Shown here: positions 6,636-16,084 of the stretch, in pieces
Layout: every line of letters begins with the position of its first letter
Position numbering within the stretch: position 1 is the first letter of the stretch
Source of the DNA: WHSO01 sp963732875
Lineage (GTDB): Bacteria > Pseudomonadota > Alphaproteobacteria > SMXQ01
DNA: 64,000 nt
Direction of reading: 5' to 3'
NCBI GenBank assembly: GCA_963732875.1
Contig: CAVTBD010000002.1
Coordinates: forward strand, 2,232,001-2,296,000
The notes under the pieces: model-generated
What the model saw: the letters and a program-made list of their open reading frames with translations, nothing else
Database searches by the model: none
Told to the model about the DNA's origin: nothing
Translations under genes and position numbers: made by a program

Positions 6636-6749
6636 CCAAGGCTGCCTAAAAAATAACCACAGAAAGGTCCGCCGACCTGTGCGGAACGGCACTGCCGTTC
6701 TCGCCCGGGCCGAAAAGCGGACCCGCGAAGAAGCGAAAGGAATCACACG

Positions 6750-8102
6750 ATGTCCCGTATCGCAGCCCAGCGCCGTCCCGGTACCGGCAAATTCGCCGTT
6801 TTCCGCCTGGCAATGCCGGCACTTGCCGCGCTCTGCCTCACCTGTCTCCTGCCCTCGGCCGCCCACGCCCAGGCGGCAGCCCGTCTCGATCCCGCCAACA
6901 CCGCCTGGGTGCTGACCGCGACCGCGTTGGTCCTGTTCATGACCCTGCCCGGTCTCGCGCTGTTCTACGGCGGGCTGGTGCGGGCCCAAAACGTGCTCAG
7001 CGTGCTGATGCACTGCTTCACCATCGCCTGCATCGTCTCGGTGCTGTGGCTGGTCGGGGTCTACGGCCTCGCCTTCGGCGACGGTGGCACCATGAACGCC
7101 TGGATCGGCGGTCTGTCCAAGGCGTTCCTCGCCGGCACCGGCACCGGCGCGCTGTCGGGCTCGCTGCCCGAGACCGCGTTCTTCATGTTCCAGATGACCT
7201 TCGCCATCATCACGCCCGCCCTCATCGTCGGCGCCTACGTCGAGCGCGTCAGGTTTTCGGCCGTGGTGCTGTTCACGATCGCCTGGGTGATCCTGGTCTA
7301 TGCCCCGGTGTGCCACTGGGTCTGGGGCGGCGGCTGGCTCGGCGCGCTCGGCGTGCAGGACTTCGCCGGCGGCCTCGTGGTGCACGTCACCTGCGGCACG
7401 GCGGCGTTCGTGGTCGCCTGCGCGCTCGGCGGCCGGCGCGGCTTCCCGCGCGAGGTGCAGCCGCCCCACGCGCCCGGCATGGTGATGACCGGCGCGGCCA
7501 TGCTGTGGGTCGGCTGGTACGGCTTCAACGGCGGCTCGGCGCTGGCCGCCGACGGCGCCGCCGCCATGGCGATCACGGTCACCCACATTTCGGCGGCGAC
7601 CGCGGCGATCACCTGGATGAGCATCGAATGGGGCCTGCACGGCAAACCGACCCTGGTCGGGATCACCACCGGCGCGATCGCCGGGCTCGCCACCATCACG
7701 CCCGCGTCGGGCTTCGTCGGCCCGGTCGGGGCGCTGGTGATCGGCCTGGTGGCCGGGCTCGTGTGCTATGTCGCCGTCGGCATCGTCAAGCACCGCATGG
7801 GGGTCGATGATTCCCTCGACGTGCTCGCGGTGCACGGGCTCGGCGGCGCCACCGGCACGCTGCTCACCGGCGTGCTGGGCGCGACCATGTTCGGCGGGCT
7901 CGGCCTGTCGAAGGTCACCATCGCCCACCAGCTCGGCGTCCAGGCGATCGGCGTCGCCGCGACGTTCCTGTGGACCGCCGTGGTCACCTACGCGATCTGC
8001 CGGGTGGTCAAGGCGCTCTGCGGACTGCGCGTCGAAGAGGAGGTCGAAATCGAAGGCCTCGACATCCGCACCCACGGCGAGCGCGGCTATCTGATCCGGT
8101 AA
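6750..8102 (+). CDS. amtB: Ammonium transporter AmtB (second copy)
   Basis: A 450-residue Amt-family transporter with a signal peptide ending near SAAHAQ (about residue 41) and 11 predicted membrane helices. The two pore histidine segments are present as VVHVTCGTAAF and HGLGGATGTLLTGVLGA. The first differs from the canonical HINAG-AG seen in copy 1, so selectivity or gating may differ. The tail LRVEEEVEIEGLDIRTHGE is longer than in copy 1. RBS AAAGGAA precedes ATG 6750. It is cotranscribed with the PII gene upstream and ends at a strong terminator shared with convergent prfC. Confidence 0.95.
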   Translation: MSRIAAQRRPGTGKFAVFRLAMPALAALCLTCLLPSAAHAQAAARLDPANTAWVLTATALVLFMTLPGLALFYGGLVRAQNVLSVLMHCFTIACIVSVLWLVGVYGLAFGDGGTMNAWIGGLSKAFLAGTGTGALSGSLPETAFFMFQMTFAIITPALIVGAYVERVRFSAVVLFTIAWVILVYAPVCHWVWGGGWLGALGVQDFAGGLVVHVTCGTAAFVVACALGGRRGFPREVQPPHAPGMVMTGAAMLWVGWYGFNGGSALAADGAAAMAITVTHISAATAAITWMSIEWGLHGKPTLVGITTGAIAGLATITPASGFVGPVGALVIGLVAGLVCYVAVGIVKHRMGVDDSLDVLAVHGLGGATGTLLTGVLGATMFGGLGLSKVTIAHQLGVQAIGVAATFLWTAVVTYAICRVVKALCGLRVEEEVEIEGLDIRTHGERGYLIR

Positions 8103-8120
8103 CGCATTCCGAAAGGTAAG

Positions 8121-8155
8121 GGGCGGCTTCCCGCGGACGGGAAGCCGCCCTTTTT
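8121..8155. terminator. Terminator between amtB 2 and prfC
   Basis: GGGCGGCTTCCCG / CGGGAAGCCGCCC form a 13-bp perfect stem around a CGGA loop (8121-8150), followed by TTTTT. It serves amtB on the plus strand. The complementary side lacks a strong T-run, so it is less clear for prfC. Confidence 0.88.
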
Positions 8156-8182
8156 CATGTCGGCCGTTCGCGCCCGCAATGT

Positions 8183-9763
8183 TCAGTGGCGTTCGCGCGT
8201 GTCCAGGAACGTCACGTCGGGCCATTCGCGCTGGGCGTAGTTGAGCTCCCATGTGTCGCGCGCAAGAAACACCGGCGCGCCGTCGCGGTCCTCGGCCATC
8301 GCCGAGGGATGGCGGTCGGCGAAGCGCTTCAGGAGCGCGGCGTCCTTGGCCGTGATCCAGCGCGCGCACTGGTAGGGCGCCGCCTCGAACTCGACGGTGA
8401 TCTTGTATTCCTCGGCCATGCGCGCGACCAGCACGTCGAGCTGAAGCTGCCCGACCACGCCGACGATCCACTGCGCGCCGAGGGCCGGGCGGAACACCTG
8501 GGTCACGCCTTCCTCCGCCAGGTCCTCGAGCGCCCGGCGCATCTGCTTGGCGCGCATGGGATCGCCGAGCCGCACGCGGCGCAGGATCTCGGGGGCGAAG
8601 TTGGGGATGCCGGTGAAGCGCAGCTCGGCGCCGTCGGTCAGCGTGTCGCCGACCCGCAGGGTGCCGTGGTTGGGAATGCCGATGATGTCGCCCGCCACCG
8701 CCTCCTCGGCGAGCTCGCGCTCGCGGGCGAAAAAGAACATGGGCGCGTGCACGGTGATGCTCTTGCCGGTGCCGGCCTGGCGCAGCTTCATGCCGCGCCT
8801 GAACCGGCCCGAACACACCCGGAAGAACGCGATGCGGTCGCGGTGGTTGGGGTCCATGTTGGCCTGCACCTTGAACACGAAGCCGGTCACGTCGCGGGCA
8901 TCGGGCGACACCGGCGCGGGTTCCGCCGGCTGCGGCCGGGGTGGCGGCGCCCACGCGGCCACGGCGGCGAGCAGCTCCGCCACGCCGTAGTCCTTGAGCG
9001 CACTGCCGAAGAACACCGGCGTTAGGTGGCCCTCGCGATACGATTGAAGGTCGAATGCCGGATAGGCGGACACGGCGAGTCCGGCCGACTCGCGGAACGC
9101 CACGAGCGTCGCCGCCTCGACCCGGCCGGCGAGCGCCTCGTCGTCGATCCCGGTGCAATCGACGGCGGTATCGAAATCACCCCCGGCGCCACGCTTCGAG
9201 GTGAGGAAGCGGTTGCCGCGCAGGTCGAACAGGCCGTGGAACAGGCCGCCGGTGCCGACCGGCCAGCTGACCGGGGAAACGTCGAGCGCCAGCGTCGATT
9301 CGATCTCGTCGAGCAGCGCGAACGGATCGCGCGCCTCGCGGTCCACCTTGTTGATGAAGGTGATGATGGGGATGTCGCGCAGGCGGCACACCTCGAACAG
9401 CTTGCGGGTCTGGCTCTCGATGCCCTTGGCCGCGTCGATCACCATGATCGCGGAATCGACCGCGGTCAGGGTGCGATAGGTGTCCTCGCTGAAGTCCTCG
9501 TGGCCGGGCGTGTCGAGCAGGTTGAAGGTGAGCCCGGCGTGGTCGAAGGTCATCACCGACGACGAGATCGAGATGCCGCGGCTGCGCTCGATCTCCATCC
9601 AGTCGGAGCGCGTGCGGCGACGCTCGCCGCGCGCCCTGACCTCGCCGGCGAGATGAATCGAGCCGCCGGCCAGCAGCAGGCGCTCGGTGAGCGTGGTCTT
9701 GCCCGCGTCCGGGTGCGAGATGATCGCGAAGGTCCGGCGCGTACCGGAGGCGGTATCGGTCAT
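8183..9763 (-). CDS. prfC: Peptide chain release factor 3
   Basis: A 526-residue translational GTPase that recycles RF1/RF2 from the ribosome after peptide release. Seen: the P-loop SHPDAGKTTLTERLLL at residue 17, switch II DTPGHEDFSEDTYRTL, the G4 motif NKVDR, and the RF3-specific C-terminal domains. Length is normal. The start at 9763 (MTDTASGTRRTFAI) is chosen because the P-loop sits at the family's usual distance; the frame is open far upstream but that part encodes nothing recognisable. No purine-rich RBS precedes this ATG. The gene is divergent from the aminotransferase. An RF3 is of some interest beside a predicted stop-reading tRNA, but it is a common housekeeping gene. Confidence 0.95.
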   Translation of the reverse strand: MTDTASGTRRTFAIISHPDAGKTTLTERLLLAGGSIHLAGEVRARGERRRTRSDWMEIERSRGISISSSVMTFDHAGLTFNLLDTPGHEDFSEDTYRTLTAVDSAIMVIDAAKGIESQTRKLFEVCRLRDIPIITFINKVDREARDPFALLDEIESTLALDVSPVSWPVGTGGLFHGLFDLRGNRFLTSKRGAGGDFDTAVDCTGIDDEALAGRVEAATLVAFRESAGLAVSAYPAFDLQSYREGHLTPVFFGSALKDYGVAELLAAVAAWAPPPRPQPAEPAPVSPDARDVTGFVFKVQANMDPNHRDRIAFFRVCSGRFRRGMKLRQAGTGKSITVHAPMFFFARERELAEEAVAGDIIGIPNHGTLRVGDTLTDGAELRFTGIPNFAPEILRRVRLGDPMRAKQMRRALEDLAEEGVTQVFRPALGAQWIVGVVGQLQLDVLVARMAEEYKITVEFEAAPYQCARWITAKDAALLKRFADRHPSAMAEDRDGAPVFLARDTWELNYAQREWPDVTFLDTRERH

Positions 9764-10003
9764 GACGGAAGGGGGGCAGTGGCGTGTCGAGACATGAAGG
9801 TGCGCTCTCTTAGCGCGAATGCCGGGGCGGCGCCACCCCGGCCGCGCAGGGTATGCCGCCTCACCCTTCGTTCCGTAACTGCAATAAAAAGTGGGGTCGC
9901 GCCATCGGTCGGGCCCGGTCAAAGCCCTTTTCCCGCGTCTGGCGCAAGAGTATTGTCGGGTTTCCGATTTGTACCCACAAGATGTGGGATAGAAACCGCC
10001 TCC

Positions 10004-11224
10004 ATGCTCAATCCGCGTCTCGACGAGCTGATGACCTATCCGTTCGAGCGGCTCACCCGGCTGCTCGACGGGATCGCGCCGCCCGACGGTATCACGCCGG
10101 TCGCGCTGTCGCTCGGCGAGCCGCGCCATGCGCCGCCCGCCTTCGTCGCCGGGCTGTTGACCGAACATGCCGCCGACTGGGGCCGCTATCCGCCCAACCG
10201 CGGCACGCCGGGCTTCCGCCAGGCGGTGGCCGACTGGCTGCAGCACCGCTACCGGCTGCCCGACGGCTTCGTTACCGCCGATGCCCACGTGCTGCCTTGC
10301 GCCGGCACGCGCGAGGCCCTGTTCATGTTCGCCCTCGTTGCGGTACCGAAACGGAAAGGCGGCGGCGGGGCCCGCAACCTGCGCCCGGCGGTGCTGGTAC
10401 CCAACCCGCTCTACCACGTTTACGGCGGCGCGGCGGTGATGGCGGGCGCCGAGCCGGTCTATCTGCCGGCCGTGGCCGAGACCCGCTTTCTGCCCGATTT
10501 CGCGGCCCTGCCGGCGGCCCTCCTGGAGCGTACCGCGCTCACCTACCTGTGCTCGCCGGCCAACCCCCAGGGCACCGCGGCGACGCTTGACGAGCTCAAG
10601 GCCCTGATCGAGCTGGCGATGGCGCACGACTTCATCGTCGCCATCGACGAATGCTATTCCGAGATTTACGACCGGGCACCGCCGGTGGGCGCGCTTGAAG
10701 CCGCGGCCGCGTTCGGTGCACGCCGGGATCAGGCGCTCGAGCACATCGTGATCTTCAATTCGTTATCGAAACGATCAAGCGCGCCCGGGCTGCGCTCGGG
10801 CTTCGCCGCGGGCGGGGCGGGGGCGGTTGCCGCCTTCGCGAAGCTGCGCAATTTCGCCAGTTGCCAGACCCCCCTGCCTGTCATTACGGTGGCGGAACAT
10901 TTGTGGCGGGACGAGGATCACGTGACCGCGTCCCGGGCGCGCTACCGCGCCAAGTTCGATGTCGCCGAGGACGCCCTCGGAAGCCGCTATGGCTTCTACC
11001 GGCCCGACGGCGGATTCTTCCTGTGGCTCGACGTCGGCGACGGCGACGCGGCGGCGCAGCGGCTGTGGGCCGAAGCGGGGCTCAGGGTCCTGCCGGGCAG
11101 CTGTCTGTGTCCGGACGGGCCCGAGCATCAGCGCCCGGGCCGGGATTATATCCGCCTCGCGCTGGTCCATGAGCCGGATGTGCTGGGCGAGGCGTTCGCG
11201 CGCCTCACCCGGGTACTCAACTGA
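10004..11224 (+). CDS. Class I/II PLP-dependent aminotransferase (DapC-like)
   Basis: A 406-residue fold-type I aminotransferase. Seen: the substrate-binding ALSLGEPRHAPP near the N-terminus, YPPNRGTPGFRQAV, the PLP-ring stacking LCSPANPQGT, the AIDECYSEIY aspartate segment, and the Schiff-base lysine in NSLSKRSSAPGLRSGF, with the C-terminal arginine in DYIRLALV. Homologues at this position before ftsK in alphaproteobacteria are often called N-succinyldiaminopimelate aminotransferase (DapC, lysine pathway); the exact substrate is inferred. ATG 10004 is chosen over the long open upstream region. ftsK starts 11 bases downstream, so the two are likely cotranscribed. Confidence 0.85.
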   Translation: MLNPRLDELMTYPFERLTRLLDGIAPPDGITPVALSLGEPRHAPPAFVAGLLTEHAADWGRYPPNRGTPGFRQAVADWLQHRYRLPDGFVTADAHVLPCAGTREALFMFALVAVPKRKGGGGARNLRPAVLVPNPLYHVYGGAAVMAGAEPVYLPAVAETRFLPDFAALPAALLERTALTYLCSPANPQGTAATLDELKALIELAMAHDFIVAIDECYSEIYDRAPPVGALEAAAAFGARRDQALEHIVIFNSLSKRSSAPGLRSGFAAGGAGAVAAFAKLRNFASCQTPLPVITVAEHLWRDEDHVTASRARYRAKFDVAEDALGSRYGFYRPDGGFFLWLDVGDGDAAAQRLWAEAGLRVLPGSCLCPDGPEHQRPGRDYIRLALVHEPDVLGEAFARLTRVLN

Positions 11225-11235
11225 ACGGAGGGAAC

Positions 11236-13647
11236 ATGGCGCGCTCATCCGCCGATGCCGGCAAGGCAGCTTTCCTTCCCGCGGGCGTGGCGGCGTTCCT
11301 GCGCCGCCGCGCGATCGAGGCGGGCGGCCTCGTCGTGCTCGCCGCCGGTGCCGCCATGCTGGCGGCGCTCGCCAGCTATTCCGCGACCGATCCGTCCGTC
11401 AACAAGGCGGTGGACGGGCCGGTCGCCAACCTGATGGGACGCACCGGCGCGCTCGCCGCCGACCTCGGGCTGCAGTCGATCGGCCTCGCCGCCGCGGTGC
11501 CGGGCCTGGTGCTGCTGGCCTGGGGCTATCGCGTACTCGCGGGCAAGGGCGTGGCACACCCATTCTGGCGCATCACCCTTCTGCCGTTGTCGCTGATCAC
11601 GCTGTCGGCCGGGCTCGGTGGCTTCCCGCCGCCCGAAAGCTGGCCGCTGCGTGCCGGGCTCGGCGGCTTTCTCGGCCAGCTCATGCTGCACGCCGCGACC
11701 GAGGTGGCGGCGCCACTCGGCATCATCGTGCCGATCATGCTGCTGGCGGCGCCGCTCCTAGTGCTGGGACTTGCCCTCGCCCTGTGGCTGCTCGGCTTCA
11801 GCCGCGCCGAATGGTCGAAGGGCAGCGCGGTCGCCTGGGCCAGCGCGCGTGCCGGCGGCCGCGGCATGCACACCGGCTCCGTCTACGGGTTGCGTGCCGG
11901 GCGTGCCGTCGCCGCCACGGCGCGGCGCGGGTTCGGCGGACGGCGCCCGCGTATCGAGCCGCGCCTGACACGGGCATCGTCTGAAAGCGCCGCCACGCGG
12001 CGGCGTGAGCCGCCGCTGCGTGCGCCCGAGCGCGAGATCGAGGACGACGTTGAGGAACCCGTGAGCGAGATCGCCATCGCGCCTCGGCCCAGGCGCGTCG
12101 CGCCCAGCAAGCGCGCCAGCGAGAAGCAACGCCAGAGCACGCTCAACCTGGTGCCCGACGACGACTACGACCTGCCCGCCCTCGACCTGCTCAACCTGCC
12201 GCCAGAGCTCGCCGACGATCCCAGCGCCAGCAAGGAAGCGCTCGAGGCCAACGCCAAGCTGCTGATGAGCGTGCTCGAGGACTTCGGCGTGTCGGGCGAA
12301 ATCATCAAGGTGCGTCCGGGCCCGGTGGTGACGCTGTACGAGCTCGAGCCGGCGCCCGGCATCAAGTCGTCGCGCGTGATCGGCCTCGCCGACGACATCG
12401 CGCGTTCCATGAGCGCGGTGAGCGTGCGCATCGCCGTGGTGCCGGGACGCAATGTGATCGGCATCGAGCTGCCCAACGCACGCCGCGAGACGGTCTACCT
12501 GCGCGAGCTGCTGGCCTCCGAGGCCTACGAGCGTACCGCGTCCAAGTTGACCCTGGTGCTCGGCAAGGACATTGGCGGCGCGGCGGTGATGGCCGATCTC
12601 GCGCGCATGCCGCACCTGCTGATCGCGGGCACCACCGGCTCCGGCAAGTCGGTTGCCATCAACACCATGATCCTGTCGCTCCTCTACCGGCTCACGCCCG
12701 AGGAGTGCCGCTTCATCATGATCGACCCGAAGATGCTGGAGCTGTCCGTCTACGACGACATCCCGCACCTGCTGGCGCCGGTCGTCACCGAGCCCGGCAA
12801 GGCGGTGGTCGCGCTGCGCTGGACCGTCAAGGAGATGGAGCACCGCTACCGCTGCATGTCGGAGCTCGGCGTGCGCAACATCACGGGCTACAACCAGCGC
12901 CTCGCCGAAGCGCGCAAGAAGGGCGAGCGGCTGACGCGACGCGTGCAGACGGGGTTCGATCCCGAGACCGGCAAGCCGATGATCGAGGAGCAGGAGCTCG
13001 ACCTCAAGCCGCTGCCGTTCATCGTCGTAGTGGTCGACGAGATGGCCGACCTGATGATGGTCGCGGGCAAGGACATCGAGGCCGCGGTGCAGCGCCTCGC
13101 GCAGATGGCGCGCGCGGCGGGCATCCACATCATCATGGCGACCCAGCGTCCGTCGGTGGACGTGATCACCGGCACCATCAAGGCCAACTTCCCGACCCGC
13201 ATCTCGTTCCAGGTGACCTCGCGCATCGACAGCCGCACCATCCTCGGCGAGCAGGGCGCCGAGCAGCTGCTCGGCCAGGGCGACATGCTCTACATGCAGG
13301 GTGGGGGACGCATCACGCGCGTGCATGGGCCGTTCGTGTCCGACCAGGAAGTGGAGAAGGTGGTCGACGCGCTCAAGGCGCAGGGCGAACCCGATTACCT
13401 CGATTCGGTTACTGAAGACGAGACCCAGGCATTCGGCGGCAACACCGATTCCGGCGACGCGCTCTACGACCAGGCGATCGCGCTGGTGCTGCGCGAGCGC
13501 AAGGCGTCCACCAGCTTCATCCAGCGCCACCTGCAGATCGGCTACAACCGGGCGGCGCGCATCATGGACCAGCTCGAGGCCGACGGCATCGTGAGTGCCG
13601 CCAACCACGTCGGCAAGCGCGAGGTGCTGGGCCCGCCCGGCAACTGA
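11236..13647 (+). CDS. ftsK: DNA translocase FtsK
   Basis: An 803-residue septal DNA pump that moves chromosome dimers to dif/XerCD and anchors in the division site. Seen: four hydrophobic segments within residues 30-190, a linker rich in R, P and E (about 200-290), the alpha/beta motor with Walker A GTTGSGKSVAIN (about 464) and Walker B PFIVVVVDEMADLMM, and the C-terminal winged-helix gamma domain that reads KOPS (about 740-803). Length is typical for alphaproteobacterial FtsK with a short linker. RBS GGAGG precedes ATG 11236. It follows the aminotransferase and precedes lolA, a conserved order. Confidence 0.97.
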   Translation: MARSSADAGKAAFLPAGVAAFLRRRAIEAGGLVVLAAGAAMLAALASYSATDPSVNKAVDGPVANLMGRTGALAADLGLQSIGLAAAVPGLVLLAWGYRVLAGKGVAHPFWRITLLPLSLITLSAGLGGFPPPESWPLRAGLGGFLGQLMLHAATEVAAPLGIIVPIMLLAAPLLVLGLALALWLLGFSRAEWSKGSAVAWASARAGGRGMHTGSVYGLRAGRAVAATARRGFGGRRPRIEPRLTRASSESAATRRREPPLRAPEREIEDDVEEPVSEIAIAPRPRRVAPSKRASEKQRQSTLNLVPDDDYDLPALDLLNLPPELADDPSASKEALEANAKLLMSVLEDFGVSGEIIKVRPGPVVTLYELEPAPGIKSSRVIGLADDIARSMSAVSVRIAVVPGRNVIGIELPNARRETVYLRELLASEAYERTASKLTLVLGKDIGGAAVMADLARMPHLLIAGTTGSGKSVAINTMILSLLYRLTPEECRFIMIDPKMLELSVYDDIPHLLAPVVTEPGKAVVALRWTVKEMEHRYRCMSELGVRNITGYNQRLAEARKKGERLTRRVQTGFDPETGKPMIEEQELDLKPLPFIVVVVDEMADLMMVAGKDIEAAVQRLAQMARAAGIHIIMATQRPSVDVITGTIKANFPTRISFQVTSRIDSRTILGEQGAEQLLGQGDMLYMQGGGRITRVHGPFVSDQEVEKVVDALKAQGEPDYLDSVTEDETQAFGGNTDSGDALYDQAIALVLRERKASTSFIQRHLQIGYNRAARIMDQLEADGIVSAANHVGKREVLGPPGN

Positions 13648-13702
13648 GGCGCGGCACGTCCCGCCTTATTTCCGCCCACAGCCACCCCATATATTGAGCA
13701 CC

Positions 13703-14380
13703 ATGGACCGTCCCTCCCGCCGACACCTTCTTGCCGCCTGCGCCGCACTCGCGCTTTTCGCCGTCGCGCCGGGCGGCGGGCGCGCCCAGACCCCGGCGCC
13801 GGTGCGCGCGCCCGTGGCCGCCGCGACCGCCGCCGACAAGGCCCTGCTCGGCAAGGTTGAAGCCTATCTCAATTCCATCACGACACTGCGCGCGCGCTTC
13901 CTGCAGGTCACGTCCCAGGGCGACCTCGCGCGCGGCACGTTCTACCTGCGCCGTCCGGGCCGGCTCCGGGTCGAGTACGACCCGCCGTCGCCGGTCCTGA
14001 TCGTCGCCGACGGCTTCCGGCTGATCTACTACGACAAGGAGCTCAACACCGTGAACATGGTGCCGCTCGACGACACCCTCGCGGCGTTCCTGGCCCGCAA
14101 GACCATCAGCTTCGGCGACGACGTCACGGTGACGCACCTCATCCACAAGGACGGCGCCGTGCGGGTCACGCTGGTGAAGAAGGGCGAGCCCGAGAACGGC
14201 AGCCTGACGCTCGTGTTCGACGAGACGCCGCTGCGCCTGCGCCTGTGGGTGGTCACCGACGCCCAGGGTACCCAGACCAGGGTGGCGCTCCAGGAGCCCG
14301 ACTTCGGGGTCAAGCTCAGCGACGACCTATTCGACGCGCCCAACCCCGACGACCACCGCAACTGGGCCCATCCTCAGTGA
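13703..14380 (+). CDS. lolA: Outer-membrane lipoprotein carrier protein LolA-like
   Basis: A 225-residue periplasmic protein that ferries lipoproteins from LolCDE to the outer membrane. Seen: a signal sequence with a twin-arginine-like SRRHLLAACAALALF start, cleaved near GGRAQ; then a mature domain with FLQVTSQGDLARGTFYLRRPGRLRVEY, the characteristic P-G-RW/Y-like strand of LolA, and the closing LSDDLFDAP. ATG 13703 is chosen, as upstream codons overlap ftsK and look random. Position immediately after ftsK supports the assignment. Alphaproteobacterial members are diverged from E. coli LolA. Confidence 0.85.
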   Translation: MDRPSRRHLLAACAALALFAVAPGGGRAQTPAPVRAPVAAATAADKALLGKVEAYLNSITTLRARFLQVTSQGDLARGTFYLRRPGRLRVEYDPPSPVLIVADGFRLIYYDKELNTVNMVPLDDTLAAFLARKTISFGDDVTVTHLIHKDGAVRVTLVKKGEPENGSLTLVFDETPLRLRLWVVTDAQGTQTRVALQEPDFGVKLSDDLFDAPNPDDHRNWAHPQ

Positions 14381-14721
14381 GTAGGGCCCAGTAAATCGGG
14401 CCCAGTGAATGGGCCCGGTAAATCAAGGTGTTATGGGCCACGTCCGGCAGCGGTTCCGTGCTATTGCAATAAATGCCCGCGATTACCATCTATGGGATCA
14501 TGGCGGGGCCGTCACAAGGTCTCGCTTCGGACGGTCATCCCCCCCCTTTGACCGTCCGTGGCTCTTGACGGGCCAGCGGCGTTCGGCCAACCCCCCCTCT
14601 GGCCGGGCGCCGCACTGATTCCGGGCCCCAAGCACGAGACACGGCACGCCCGACGGCGGCTGGCCGAGCTAGGCCGGAGTCGGTAAAGTGGCCGACCGCG
14701 AAAGATCACAGATCGGTCACC
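14381..14721 (+). other. Intergenic region lolA-xthA
   Basis: 341 bases without a convincing gene. It begins with three GGGCCC-headed repeats (14384-14424). The rest has no recognisable promoter with good spacing and no terminator with a T-run; a C-run (about 14540) and GC-rich stretches occur. The xthA start is preceded by GATCGGTCACC without a clear RBS. Confidence 0.4.
14384..14424 (+). repeat. Three tandem GGGCCC-headed 13-14-bp repeats
   Basis: GGGCCCAGTAAATC (14384-14397), GGGCCCAGTGAAT (14398-14410) and GGGCCCGGTAAATC (14411-14424), starting 3 bases after the lolA stop. Each contains the palindrome GGGCCC, and a related TGGGCCCA lies in the last lolA codons. Confidence 0.7.
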
Positions 14722-15516
14722 ATGGCCCTGTCCGTCGCCACCTGGAACATCAACTCCGTCCGTCTGCGCATCGGTCTCGTCGAGCGTTTCCTCGCCGAGG
14801 CCGCGCCCGACGTCCTGTGCCTGCAGGAGACCAAGGCGGCGCTCGAGGTGTTCCCGTTCGACGCGCTGCGCGCGTTCGGCTACCGCCATGTCCACGCCGC
14901 CGGGATGAAGGGCTACAACGGCGTCGCGATCCTGTCGAAAAAGCCGTTCGCCGAAGTCGAGACGAAGCACTGGTGCGAGAAAGAGGACGCGCGCCACGTC
15001 TGGGTGACGCTGCGCGACGGCACCGAGATCCACAACTTCTACATCCCCGCGGGCGGCGACATACCCGATCCCACGCTCAACGTGAAGTTCGCCCACAAGC
15101 TGCGCTTCCTCGACGAGGTCACGACCTGGTTCACCGCGCGCAAGGCACCCGCCAACAAGTTCGTGCTGGTGGGCGACCTCAACATCGCACCGCTCGAGAG
15201 CGACGTGTGGTCGCATAAGGCATTGCTCAACGTGGTCAGCCACACGCCGGTCGAGGTGGAGAAGCTCGCGCGCATGCAGAAGTCCCATGACTGGGTCGAC
15301 GCGGTGCGCCGGGTGATCCCCGAGGCGCAGAACGTCTATTCGTGGTGGAGCTATCGCGCCGCCGACTGGGAAGCCGCCGACAAGGGGCGCCGCCTCGACC
15401 ACGTGTGGGTCACGCCGGCGCTCGAGAAGCGCGTGTGCACCGCCACCGTGTTCAAGGATGCGCGCGGCTGGTCCCAGCCGTCCGACCACGCTCCGGTGAT
15501 GGTCACGCTGCGGTGA
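14722..15516 (+). CDS. xthA: Exodeoxyribonuclease III
   Basis: A 264-residue AP endonuclease/3'-5' exonuclease of the EEP family for base excision repair. Seen: the metal and catalytic motifs WNINSVR (N-terminus), LQETKA, the YNGVAILSKKP loop, GDLNIAP, and the C-terminal SDHAPVMVTL. Length is normal. The next gene starts 22 bases later in the same direction. The position after ftsK-lolA is usual in alphaproteobacteria. Confidence 0.95.
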   Translation: MALSVATWNINSVRLRIGLVERFLAEAAPDVLCLQETKAALEVFPFDALRAFGYRHVHAAGMKGYNGVAILSKKPFAEVETKHWCEKEDARHVWVTLRDGTEIHNFYIPAGGDIPDPTLNVKFAHKLRFLDEVTTWFTARKAPANKFVLVGDLNIAPLESDVWSHKALLNVVSHTPVEVEKLARMQKSHDWVDAVRRVIPEAQNVYSWWSYRAADWEAADKGRRLDHVWVTPALEKRVCTATVFKDARGWSQPSDHAPVMVTLR

Positions 15517-15538
15517 CGTACGGAGAATTTTCCCGTCG

Positions 15539-16024
15539 ATGACCGAACCCGCACCGGAATCGCGCGTCCATACGTGGCCGGTGCGCGCGCTTGTCGGCGA
15601 CTATGCACGTGCCGGCGCGGGCTTCGCCGTCACCTTCTTTCCGATGCTGTTGGTCCGCCATGCCCCGATCGCCGTCACGGTGCTCGGCGCCCTCGCCGCG
15701 CTGTTCGCGTGGCTCGCGCAGCGCACCTTCGCGCGCCAGCGTGCGCGTATCGTGGCGGGCCCCGACGGTATCCGCCGCGGCCGCAAGGCCATCGCGTGGC
15801 GCGATCTCGCGCAAGTCCGTGGGCGGCGTTTCGATGCCCGGCGCAAGGACGGCGGCTATATCGAGCTGACGCTCGCCGCACCCGGCGCGCGCATCACGCT
15901 CGATTCCCGCATCTCCGACTTCGTGACGCTCGCACGTGCCGTGCGCGACGCCGCGCACGCCAACGGGCTCGTACCGGACACCCGCACGCGCGCGGCCTTC
16001 GCCGCGCTCGGCCTTGAGCTGTGA
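15539..16024 (+). CDS. Small membrane protein with a PH-like cytosolic domain
   Basis: A 161-residue protein without a name I recognise. Seen: a hydrophobic pair of segments at about residues 30-60 (FAVTFFPMLLV, VTVLGALAALFAWLA), then a basic stretch RTFARQRARIV and a beta-rich region (DGIRRGRKAIAWRDLAQVRG, YIELTLAAPGARITLDSRI) resembling the PH-like domains of bacterial membrane proteins. The C-terminus is a helix. It follows xthA by 22 bases and probably shares its transcript. It could be a regulator of membrane stress, but nothing shows that. Confidence 0.6.
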   Translation: MTEPAPESRVHTWPVRALVGDYARAGAGFAVTFFPMLLVRHAPIAVTVLGALAALFAWLAQRTFARQRARIVAGPDGIRRGRKAIAWRDLAQVRGRRFDARRKDGGYIELTLAAPGARITLDSRISDFVTLARAVRDAAHANGLVPDTRTRAAFAALGLEL

Positions 16025-16084
16025 CGGGGGACGCCAGAGCAGGATTCACGGCTCGGGATCGTTTCGATCCGAGCCGATCAAGCT

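Noticed and set aside
9026..10003. N-terminal extension of the aminotransferase
   Set aside because: The open frame upstream of 10004 is antisense to prfC and has no domain; the enzyme starts at its usual position.
8183..10744. An 853-aa extended release factor 3
   Set aside because: The extra N-terminal 327 residues are antisense of the aminotransferase gene and its promoter region; RF3 begins normally at 9763.
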